From Xanthobacteraceae bacterium (lineage in GTDB: Bacteria; Pseudomonadota; Alphaproteobacteria; Rhizobiales; Xanthobacteraceae), in contig JASHRY010000313.1 of the NCBI GenBank assembly GCA_030037105.1, forward strand, positions 1 through 21,914: a stretch of DNA of 21,914 nt. Reading direction: 5' to 3'. Both the position numbers and the translations under genes were made by a program. Below are positions 14,426 through 20,595 of the stretch, one piece after another. The notes below the pieces were generated by a model, which saw only the letters and a program-made list of their open reading frames with translations, was not told the origin of the DNA and searched no databases. The number at the start of each line of letters is the position of its first letter. Position 1 is the first letter of the stretch.

Positions 14426-14806
14426 ATGCCGCTTATTCGGATTTCGCTGCGCGCCGGCAAGCCCGCGGGCTACGGGCGCGCGATCGCAGACAATGTCTAT
14501 GAAGCGTTGCGCGAAACGTTCAACGTGCCGGCGCATGATTTTTTTGCGACCATCAGCGAGCACGACCAGAACGACTTCATCTACGACCGGGAATACTTCA
14601 ACATCGCGCGCACCGATGATCTGGTATTTATCCAAATGACGGTAAGTAATACCCGCACCGTCGAGCAGAAGAAGGCGCTTTACCGCCGCATCGCCGAACG
14701 GGTCGCAAAGGAGCCGGGTCTGCGCCCGCAGGACGTATTCATCAATCTGGTCGAAGTCGCTAAGGAGAACTGGTCGTTCGGCCAGGGCGAGGCGCAATAT
14801 GCGTAG
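14426..14806 (+). CDS. Tautomerase superfamily protein
   Basis: A 126-residue protein of the tautomerase superfamily, the larger Tautomerase_2 type related to malonate semialdehyde decarboxylase and 4-oxalocrotonate tautomerase. It starts MPLIRISLRAGKPAGYGRAI, so Pro would become the N-terminal catalytic base after Met removal. Other family segments are NVPAHDFFATISEHD, FIQMTVSNTRTVEQKKALYR and the C-terminal ENWSFGQGEAQYA. GGAG lies 6 bases before the ATG. It is divergent from the LysR gene, which probably controls it. The natural substrate is not deducible. Bases 14807-14981 after it hold no gene I can support. Confidence 0.92.
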   Translation: MPLIRISLRAGKPAGYGRAIADNVYEALRETFNVPAHDFFATISEHDQNDFIYDREYFNIARTDDLVFIQMTVSNTRTVEQKKALYRRIAERVAKEPGLRPQDVFINLVEVAKENWSFGQGEAQYA

Positions 14807-14981
14807 CCCGGTCCTTCACGCCGCGCCGGCGTCGAACGTGGCCGCCGTCGTATCGGCGCCTTAATCGCGCTGCTCGCGCCGGCGGCCGCGGCTTCGTTCC
14901 TGCTGGAGTCGCCGTGGCACGCCATCCCGTCGAACGTCTTGGATGGCTTGACGTCTCCGGCGAGCTTCGGTCGCGAACGAC

Positions 14982-16490
14982 CTATCGTTCCTCCGCGGGC
15001 AAGATCGGGTGCCGCGATCGATGCCTGCTCTTGTTCAAGCCGGCTGAATTGTCGGCACGGCGACCGGACCGCGCCTCTTCGCGGGTGACGACGATGAAGT
15101 CCGTGCCCTCGCCGGTTTCCTCGCCGAGGCCCTGATCGGAAACGATGAGCGAAGAGCCCGGGACGATCAATGCCGAAATCCGGTCGATCGCGTCCTGGGG
15201 AATTTGGATCCGGGCAAGCGCTTCGTGCGGCGTCTCCGGCGGCGGTGCTGACGGCGGGTCCAGGGCTGGCTTGGCGGCCGGCTCGCCTCTTCGTCTTCGT
15301 TTGGCATCCCTCTCGGGCCGTCTTTGCGCCCGCTGCGCCGCCTGCGCTGATTGGGCACCGGGAAGCGAGACGACGGTCCAGCGCAAGCTCGCGCCGTCGG
15401 CCAGAAATTGTATGGCGGTGAACACGTGCGTTCCGAGCGGCCGTTCCGGATGCTCGATGATGATCGGCGCATCGAACAGTGGCGCAAAATCCTGGCGCAC
15501 GTAGATCCTGGCTGTCTTGCGGCTGATGAAGATCGCGATCGGCGCCCGCTTTCTCGCTTTCGCAAGTTCGGCCGGCTTCGGCAACGGCATCGGCACCGTT
15601 TCCAAAGCGGCGTCGATTGCGGGCTCGGGATTCTTCGTGCCCGTCGCATCTTCCGCCGCGGTGACGGGCGGTATCGGATCAAGCGGCGAAAGGGCCGCAC
15701 GCACGTCCCCGGCCGAGGCGGAAGAGATCGCCAGCGCAGCGACGTCGCTCGTTTGGCTGCTGTCGAGCGCTTGCGCGGTCTGGGCGGTTTCCACCGTTGC
15801 AGGCGCCGCGGCCGGAACCGGCGCCGGCGGCCGTTCCTTGTGCACGAACAGATGCGGATCTGAGAACTCTTCGGGCTTCAGCTCGGGTCGCGTGATGATC
15901 ACGCTCGCCCCGAGCCTGGTCAGGGCCCAAAGGCGCACCGCGAAGTCGTGCGGTACGCGGATGCAGCCGTGCGAGGCCGGATGGCCGACGCCGACGCCCT
16001 CATGGATCGCGATGCCCGACCAGGTGATGCGCTGCATGTAAGGCATCGGCGCGCGGCTGTAGATATTCGATTCGTGGTAGCGCTCCTTGCCGATGATGTT
16101 GAAAACGCCCAAAGGGGTCGGATGATCGGGCACTCCGGTGGCAACCGGCGCATCCGCTACATGCGTGCCGCCGCTGTAGAGATGAAGCTTTTGTTGATTG
16201 ACGGAAATGATGATTTGCAGCGGACCTTTCGGAATATCCCCGAACGGTGCTTTGCCAACATGCGTCCTCTGCTTGTGTTTCATCCCGACCTGGACCTTGG
16301 ATTTGGCCCTGGCCGCCGCCGGCACGGTCGCCAGCGCGCAAACAAGCCCCGCGCAGAGAGCGGCAAGGATGGCGCGACTCGGCTGGCGCTGACGCGCGGC
16401 CGCACAGCCGTGCCGCGCATGATCTGTGCTCAATGCGGACACCCGGTCATGAGGGAAAACGCGATTCGAGGCGCAAATCTTAATGCACAC
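14982..16490 (-). CDS. L,D-transpeptidase (YkuD domain) with a second degenerate module
   Basis: An exported YkuD enzyme that would make 3-3 peptidoglycan cross-links or attach proteins to peptidoglycan. A hydrophobic signal (about 38-61, ILAALCAGLVCALATVPAAA) is followed by the catalytic domain, about 88-200. There His163 (AIHEG), His174 and Cys176 lie in SHGCIRV. A Pro/Ala-rich linker (220-315) leads to a second segment, 317-375 (IFISRKTARIYVRQDFAPLF, then RPLGTHVFTAI). This resembles the N-terminal half of a YkuD domain but lacks any HxxSHGC core. A basic, Pro-rich tail ends the protein. The GTG at 16490 is the longest possible start; a GTG at 16442 is also possible, and neither has a good ribosome site. 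Confidence 0.85.
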   Translation of the reverse strand: MCIKICASNRVFPHDRVSALSTDHARHGCAAARQRQPSRAILAALCAGLVCALATVPAAARAKSKVQVGMKHKQRTHVGKAPFGDIPKGPLQIIISVNQQKLHLYSGGTHVADAPVATGVPDHPTPLGVFNIIGKERYHESNIYSRAPMPYMQRITWSGIAIHEGVGVGHPASHGCIRVPHDFAVRLWALTRLGASVIITRPELKPEEFSDPHLFVHKERPPAPVPAAAPATVETAQTAQALDSSQTSDVAALAISSASAGDVRAALSPLDPIPPVTAAEDATGTKNPEPAIDAALETVPMPLPKPAELAKARKRAPIAIFISRKTARIYVRQDFAPLFDAPIIIEHPERPLGTHVFTAIQFLADGASLRWTVVSLPGAQSAQAAQRAQRRPERDAKRRRRGEPAAKPALDPPSAPPPETPHEALARIQIPQDAIDRISALIVPGSSLIVSDQGLGEETGEGTDFIVVTREEARSGRRADNSAGLNKSRHRSRHPILPAEER

Positions 16491-16602
16491 AAAAGCCTCT
16501 CGCCACAGGGTGGCTGCCGGACGACGAGCACATCATCGTCAATTGAGGGAAAGGCAAGACGGGACGATAACGCCGTGGCGCTGCGCAGGTTGCCTGGCTG
16601 CC

Positions 16603-17616
16603 TCATGCGGGCGGCGCGATGGCGAAGGCCTCGGCCAGCAATTCATAGGAATGTCTGCGTGCAGCATGATCGTAAGCCATGGTCGTGATCATCAATTCAT
16701 CGGCGCGCGTCGATTCGACGAGCGGGAGCAGGCGCCGCATCACGGTATCGACGCCGCCGACGACCAGGCGCTCGCGGTGTCGCGCGATACGTTCGCGGTC
16801 GATCGGCGTATAAGGATACGCGGCGGCCTCGGCGGGCGAGGCAAGCGGCAAATATTCGCCCCTGGCGCGACGCGCGAAGTTCAGGTCGGCGCTCGCCGCT
16901 ATGCGCTCGGCTTCGGCGTCGGTGTCGGCGGCGATCACCGCCGTGGCGAGGATGGCATAGGGCCGCGTCAGCTCCTGCGACGGCTTGAAATGCGCGCGAT
17001 AGCTCAGCATCGCGTTCGCCGCGTCGTATTCGGCGAAATGGTGGGCAAAGGCGAACCCCATGCCGATGGCGGCGGCAAGCTCGGCGCTGTATCCGCTCGA
17101 GCCGAGGAGCCAGATCGGCGGCAGCGCGACGTCCGCGGGGACGGCGCGCACGCGGCGGAAGGGATGACCTTCCGGCAGGCCACCGCGCTCCAAAAGGATC
17201 AGCTCCTGAAAGCGCTCAAGGAAGTCGTCGCTTTCCCGCGTGTCCTGGCGGCGGCGCAGCGCGTAGGAAGTCACCGGATCGGTCCCCGGCGCGCGACCGA
17301 GGCCGAGATCGATTCGTCCCGGGAACAGCGCCTCCAGCACCTTGAAGCGCTCGGCGACCATCAGCGGCGCATGATTCACCAGCATTACGCCGCCGGAGCC
17401 GACGCGGATGCGCGTTGTTGCCGACGCGATCTGGCCGATCATGATCTCGGGGGCGGAACTGGCGATGCTGGCGAGGTTATGGTGCTCCGCGAGCCAGTAG
17501 CGCGTATAGCCGAGCCGGTCGGCAAGCCGCGCCAAGTCGAGCGAGTTGCGCAAGGCCACCGATCCCGGTGTCGCCGTGGTGACGGGTGAGAGGTCGAGGA
17601 CGGAAAGCGGAGTCAC
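16603..17616 (-). CDS. LLM-class flavin-dependent oxidoreductase (YhbW/MsnO8-like)
   Basis: A 337-residue luciferase-like monooxygenase of the group found as E. coli YhbW. The N-terminus LSVLDLSPVTTATPGSVALR is typical, followed by YTRYWLAEHHNLASIASSAP, GSGGVMLVNHAPLMVAERF and FPGRIDLGLGRAPGTDP. The C-terminus has the VGGVDTVMRRLLPLVEST segment. These enzymes use reduced flavin and oxygen; most have no known substrate. It differs from the NtaA-type enzyme at 2857-4206 and is not a duplicate. The GTG at 17616 is the likely start, because the next residues match the family N-terminus, although no Shine-Dalgarno sequence is clear. The repeat element at 17694 lies about 80 bases upstream. Confidence 0.9.
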   Translation of the reverse strand: MTPLSVLDLSPVTTATPGSVALRNSLDLARLADRLGYTRYWLAEHHNLASIASSAPEIMIGQIASATTRIRVGSGGVMLVNHAPLMVAERFKVLEALFPGRIDLGLGRAPGTDPVTSYALRRRQDTRESDDFLERFQELILLERGGLPEGHPFRRVRAVPADVALPPIWLLGSSGYSAELAAAIGMGFAFAHHFAEYDAANAMLSYRAHFKPSQELTRPYAILATAVIAADTDAEAERIAASADLNFARRARGEYLPLASPAEAAAYPYTPIDRERIARHRERLVVGGVDTVMRRLLPLVESTRADELMITTMAYDHAARRHSYELLAEAFAIAPPA

Positions 17617-17693
17617 GCGCGTCGGAGAGAAATGCCGTTTTCAATCATGAAACCGTGAACGCAAGCCAGGCGCCGGTCAATCCCGCGTCCAAG

Positions 17694-17796
17694 CTAGCGG
17701 TTCGATTCTAATATTGCATCCGGGTTCGGCAGGCTCTTATGCGAATGTTAGAATCTCAGGCTCTTATGCGAATGTTAGAATCTAAAGGATCACTAG
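17694..17796 (+). repeat. Palindromic CTAG-bounded element, copy A (with internal 27-nt tandem duplication)
   Basis: Bounded by CTAG at 17694-17697 and 17793-17796. The left arm GATTCTAATATTGCAT (17704-17719) faces ATGCGAATGTTAGAATC (17739-17755) around a loop CCGGGTTCGGCAGGCTCTT. The 27-base unit holding part of the loop and the right arm (17730-17756) is repeated exactly at 17757-17783. Without the duplication the element would be 76 bases, the same length as copy B. The inner sequence is about 90% identical to the reverse complement of copy B. The right CTAG supplies the stop codon of the FliN-like relic. Confidence 0.85.
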
Positions 17797-18022
17797 GTCG
17801 CGTCGGGCGTGTGCGGCAGCAATTCCTTCACTTCGACAGCGATGCTTTTGCCGCTCACGTTCACCGTCCGCCGCGCCACCGGCATATCGTTGGCGAGGAT
17901 ATGGACGTCGTCGTCCGAAGAATCGAGCTCGATGGCGCCGCAGCCGAGCCGGAACACCCGATGGATCGGCATCGAGGTCCTGCCCAGAACCACCGCATGT
18001 CGATCAAGACGTGGTCGAGCGT
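17793..18022 (-). pseudogene. FliM/FliN-like (SpoA domain) flagellar switch protein relic, frameshifted
   Basis: The frame starting at GTG 17993 encodes VVLGRTSMPIHRVFRLGCGA, then IELD, DDDVHILANDMPVARRTVNV and IAVEVKELLPHTPDAT. This is the SpoA/FliN C-terminal domain of the flagellar switch (LGRTxxPIxxxLxLGxGxIxELD). The expected preceding residues appear in another frame: 18022-17996 reads TLDHVLIDM, then needs one extra base to join VVLGRT. So a 1-base deletion at about 17994-17995 splits the gene. No ATG/GTG/TTG start lies upstream except TTG 18007. The TAG stop comes from the CTAG end of repeat element A. It is probably a relic or a sequencing error in a short FliN-like gene; an intact 66-residue product from GTG 17993 is less likely. 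Confidence 0.65.
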
Positions 18023-18094
18023 TCCTAAGGGGCCTGGCGCGCTTTGTCGTCGCGCCTTCGACGCGTTATTGTTTCATCACGGCATGGTTACGAG

Positions 18095-18871
18095 GTGGTT
18101 ATCACGCGCGACAATGTGGCTCTTGGCCTCCTGCCCACTCCCGGCTCGCCGCCGGCCGAGTGGCGGGTGAGCGGTGTCGTCGATTACGAGAGCGCGATCG
18201 CCGCGATGGCCGAGCGCGCCGCGGCGATCGCGCGGGGCGAGGCGCGCGAGTTGATCTGGCTCCTCGAGCACCCTGCGCTTTACACCGCCGGCACCTCGGC
18301 GCGGCCGCAGGAGCTGATCGAGCCGCGCTTTCCCGTCCATATTGCCGGACGGGGCGGTCAGTTCACCTATCACGGTCCCGGCCAGCGGGTCGGCTATGTC
18401 ATGCTCGACCTCAAGCGCCGCGCGCCGGACCTGCGCCGCTTCGTCGCCACGATCGAAGAATGGATCATGCGCGCGCTCGCCGCCTTCGACGTGCGCGGCG
18501 AGCGCCGCGACGACCGCATCGGCGTGTGGGTGCGCCGGCCGGACAAGGGCGAAAAATTCGAGGACAAGATCGCCGCCATCGGCATCCGCGTCCAGCACTG
18601 GGTCACGCTGCACGGCTTCGCCCTTAACGTCGCGCCCGATCTGTCGCATTTCTCCGGCATCGTGCCGTGCGGGGTTTCACAGCCGCATTACGGCGTCACC
18701 TCGCTCGCCGACCTTGGCCGGCGGGTATCTATGACGGAGATCGACCGCGTGCTGCTGGCTGAATTTCCGCCGTTGTTCGGCGCCGCGGTTGATGCTCAGA
18801 TGGTTCCGAGCACGGAGAACAACTCGCCGCGGCGGCGCAGCGCGAGCTCCTCGCGCGTGCCGTCGCGTTGA
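18095..18871 (+). CDS. lipB: Octanoyl-[acyl-carrier-protein]:protein octanoyltransferase
   Basis: LipB transfers octanoate from ACP to lipoyl domains, the first step of lipoate synthesis. Motifs: [35 protein letters not shown], the alphaproteobacterial [20 protein letters not shown] with catalytic Lys158, and [19 protein letters not shown] with the acyl-thioester Cys192. The start is uncertain: GTG 18095 (used here) or GTG 18115 fit the family length, while the frame is open from an ATG at 18044. Family proteins end near residue 230; here about 28 extra residues, rich in Ser and Arg, run antisense over the 3' end of the acylphosphatase gene, overlapping it by 76 bases. It lies head to head with the FliN-like relic. 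Confidence 0.93.
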   Translation: MVITRDNVALGLLPTPGSPPAEWRVSGVVDYESAIAAMAERAAAIARGEARELIWLLEHPALYTAGTSARPQELIEPRFPVHIAGRGGQFTYHGPGQRVGYVMLDLKRRAPDLRRFVATIEEWIMRALAAFDVRGERRDDRIGVWVRRPDKGEKFEDKIAAIGIRVQHWVTLHGFALNVAPDLSHFSGIVPCGVSQPHYGVTSLADLGRRVSMTEIDRVLLAEFPPLFGAAVDAQMVPSTENNSPRRRSASSSRVPSR

Positions 18872-19083
18872 TTGACGGCCTCGACGCGGGCGCCCGGCGG
18901 GCCTTGCCAGCAGGCCTCGATCATGGCGAGCACGACCTCCTCCCTGCCTACGAGCAACGCCTCGACCGAGCCGTCGCGGCAATTGCGCACCCAGCCCTCG
19001 ACGCCGAGTTCGAGCGCCGTCACTTCGGTCCAGGCGCGAAAACCGATGCCCTGCACCCGGCCGCGGATCACGACATGGTGCAT
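18796..19083 (-). CDS. acyP: Acylphosphatase
   Basis: A 95-residue acylphosphatase that hydrolyses acyl phosphates such as acetyl phosphate and carbamoyl phosphate. The signature [17 protein letters not shown] contains the phosphate-binding loop with catalytic Arg16, and [17 protein letters not shown] contains catalytic Asn34. Start ATG 19083 overlaps the stop of the upstream gamma-glutamylcyclotransferase-like gene by one base (TGATG), with GGAG 9 bases upstream. An in-frame ATG at 19092 is an alternative. The long open frame continuing upstream to 19593 is a shadow of the neighbouring gene. The 3' end overlaps the end of lipB on the other strand by 76 bases. Confidence 0.93.
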   Translation of the reverse strand: MHHVVIRGRVQGIGFRAWTEVTALELGVEGWVRNCRDGSVEALLVGREEVVLAMIEACWQGPPGARVEAVNQRDGTREELALRRRGELFSVLGTI

Positions 19084-19550
19084 CACGTCCATCTCCGCAC
19101 TCCAGTCCTGCGCGCACTCACGCGCGGCGGATGCGCCGGCAACCAACGCCGCAGGGACATAATATAGGCCCGCGGCAAGTCCCAAGCCCGCGCAGCCGCG
19201 GCGACGGTCTCCATATAGACGGCCTTCGCCCGGCCGATGCGCCGCGGCCGCGCCACATAGACGAGCGCCGGCCGGCAACGGCCGGCTTGCCGCACCGGCA
19301 GCGTCCGCGCGCGGTAAAGCCCGCGCGCGATCTCCTCCCAGGCGTCGAGTCTCGCCCGGTCGCGCAGCGTCAACTGCCAGAGCACGCCGTGGACACTCTC
19401 GCCCGGCCGCGGCTCGATCGAGGCATAGCCGTCCGCGGTGACGACGAAGCGATAATTGGCCAGCGCCGCGGCACCGATGGGCTGCGCGCCCGGCGCGTGC
19501 TTGCGCATGACCGCGCCGCTCATGTTCGATCCGTAGGCGAAGTGCAGCAT
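19083..19550 (-). CDS. Gamma-glutamylcyclotransferase-like (AIG2/GGCT fold) protein
   Basis: A 155-residue protein of the gamma-glutamylcyclotransferase fold. The substrate-binding P-loop motif FAYGSNM sits at residues 4-10. An acidic residue in LDAWEEIARGLYR (Glu72 or Glu73) is in position for the catalytic Glu, and SVHGVLWQLT is a family strand. Such enzymes release 5-oxoproline from gamma-glutamyl peptides or amines, but many bacterial members are uncharacterised. No clear ribosome site precedes ATG 19550. The gene ends by overlapping acyP (TGATG), so the two are co-translated. The palindromic element C begins only 12 bases upstream of the start, in what should be promoter space. Confidence 0.85.
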   Translation of the reverse strand: MLHFAYGSNMSGAVMRKHAPGAQPIGAAALANYRFVVTADGYASIEPRPGESVHGVLWQLTLRDRARLDAWEEIARGLYRARTLPVRQAGRCRPALVYVARPRRIGRAKAVYMETVAAAARAWDLPRAYIMSLRRWLPAHPPRVSARRTGVRRWT

Positions 19551-19561
19551 GACGGCATGAT

Positions 19562-19640
19562 CTAGTGGAGCGGATTTGACATTCGCTACCCACCTAGCCG
19601 CGAACTCGTGAAGCGAATGTCAAATCCAAGGCTCCCTACG
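19562..19640 (+). repeat. Palindromic element, diverged copy C
   Basis: GGATTTGACATTCGCT (19572-19587) and AGCGAATGTCAAATCC (19612-19627) are perfect 16-base complements around a 24-base loop. Outside them, CTAGTGGAGC on the left matches the reverse complement of GGCTCCCTACG on the right. The right arm is a few bases longer than the left, the same asymmetry seen in copies A and B. The core ACATTCGC is shared with them, but the loop is different. It sits directly upstream of the gamma-glutamylcyclotransferase-like gene. Confidence 0.75.
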
Positions 19641-19651
19641 AGTGATACTTG

Positions 19652-19727
19652 CTAGTGATCCTTTGATTCTAACATCCGCATAAGAGCCTGCCGAACCCGG
19701 ATGCGAATGTTAGTATCGGACCACTAG
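19652..19727 (-). repeat. Palindromic CTAG-bounded element, copy B (inverted relative to A)
   Basis: Bounded by CTAG at 19652-19655 and 19724-19727, 76 bases. GATTCTAACATCCGCAT (19665-19681) faces ATGCGAATGTTAGTATC (19701-19717) with two mismatched positions; the loop AAGAGCCTGCCGAACCCGG is the reverse complement of that of copy A. Outer ends TGATCC and GGACCA also complement (one mismatch), and the end near 19652 carries 3 extra bases. It lies 11 bases beyond copy C, in opposite orientation. Confidence 0.85.
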
Positions 19728-19797
19728 TACCCGCTTTCACTGTTCCCTGATTCAGGAGAAATCTTTAACTCAGCAGACCCCCCTCCCCTCCCCAGCT

Positions 19798-19862
19798 CTC
19801 CCCCTTTCAGGGGGAGGGTTGAGCGAACCGTTTTCTTCATCCTCCCCCTGCAAGGGGGAGGA
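19798..19862. repeat. Two poly-C/poly-G hairpins in the 19728-19941 gap
   Basis: CTCCCCCT-TTC-AGGGGGAG (19798-19816) and TCCTCCCCCT-GCA-AGGGGGAGGA (19840-19862) are two perfect stems of 8 and 10 base pairs carrying the same CTCCCCCT word. With the flanking C-rich and G-rich runs they fill much of the gap between element B and the DUF805-like gene. I see no gene here. They may be terminators or REP-like repeats. Confidence 0.6.
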
Positions 19863-19941
19863 TCGGGGGTGCCCGTCGCGCGCCCCGAGGAGGGGGTCGC
19901 GGGCCGCGCGCTGGACGAGCACTCTTCAGTGATTCCAGGGA

Positions 19942-20463
19942 CTAGGCCGCGCGCCCTTCGACGCTCGGCCGCGTCGCCGTCCACAGCGTGAAGACCAGCG
20001 CAACGACGGCCGGCGCCAAGGCCATCAACGTCAAGATCGTCACCATCACCCAGGCAAAATCGTAATGCGGCGAGCCGAGCAAGATGGTGATGATCGAGGC
20101 CACGAGGAGCAGGCCAAAGGCGCTCGCCGCGTTTGCGTCCGACACGGTGCCCGATGTGTTGACGAATGAGGCGGCGACGACGATGAGGAGCACGACCGAG
20201 AGAACGTAGAGCAGAGAGACGCCACCGGCGAGGCCGACGCCGCGGCCGGCGTCGCGCAACCTTTTGGCGTGCAGCGCGAACCAGATCCAGATCAGCGCCG
20301 CCTGGGCGGCAATGAACGGCCACAATCCGGCGCGCGCGATGACGTCGACGGTCGTGAGCCATTGCGACCCCACGCCGGCGATATAGACGACCGCCGCGGC
20401 AAGCGTGAACGCCGGCGGCGCGAGCCGCCCGGACGGCGAAAAGAGGAGGCGCAACACGTGCAT
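19942..20463 (-). CDS. DUF805-like integral membrane protein
   Basis: A 173-residue membrane protein resembling the DUF805 family: an LLFSPSGRLAPPAF start and, after the second membrane segment, WFALHAKRLRDAGRGVGLAG, which parallels the family's W...KRLHDxGRSG. Hydrophobic segments lie near residues 18-34, 46-63, 78-101, 112-130 and 138-163. No function is known for the family. It lies on the same strand as the carboxylase gene upstream, 132 bases away, and might be its distal operon partner. The stop TAG lies within a CTAG at 19942-19945. The start at 20463 has only a weak ribosome site. Confidence 0.75.
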   Translation of the reverse strand: MHVLRLLFSPSGRLAPPAFTLAAAVVYIAGVGSQWLTTVDVIARAGLWPFIAAQAALIWIWFALHAKRLRDAGRGVGLAGGVSLLYVLSVVLLIVVAASFVNTSGTVSDANAASAFGLLLVASIITILLGSPHYDFAWVMVTILTLMALAPAVVALVFTLWTATRPSVEGRAA

Positions 20464-20595
20464 GCCGGTCGACCCCGCGGCGAGCCGGGACCCACAGTCC
20501 AGTATCGCAGAATCAGCCCTTGCGCGCTGCCGAGAAATACCGGTGCCGTGGATTGCGGGTTCACGCCTTGAGCGGACGCCCCGGCAACGACACGA

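Noticed and set aside
14807..14981. Signal-peptide-like reading LIALLAPAAAASFLLESPWH after the tautomerase gene
   Set aside because: It has no start codon in frame, runs directly on from the tautomerase stop, and continues only into antisense of the L,D-transpeptidase. It may be a decayed secreted protein, but nothing supports it.
13434..17616. The LysR, tautomerase, transpeptidase and luciferase-like genes as one defence or toxin-antitoxin system
   Set aside because: Each has a common stand-alone identity, there is no shared operon, and no toxin, nuclease or sensing domain is seen.
17730..17783. Direct repeats that might be a CRISPR remnant
   Set aside because: There are only two units with no spacer between them, and they are part of a palindromic element.
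18796..19593. A 265-codon minus-strand frame that could be read as one large protein
   Set aside because: Only its last 95 residues are acylphosphatase; the rest is an Arg/Ala-rich shadow of the gamma-glutamylcyclotransferase-like gene in another frame.
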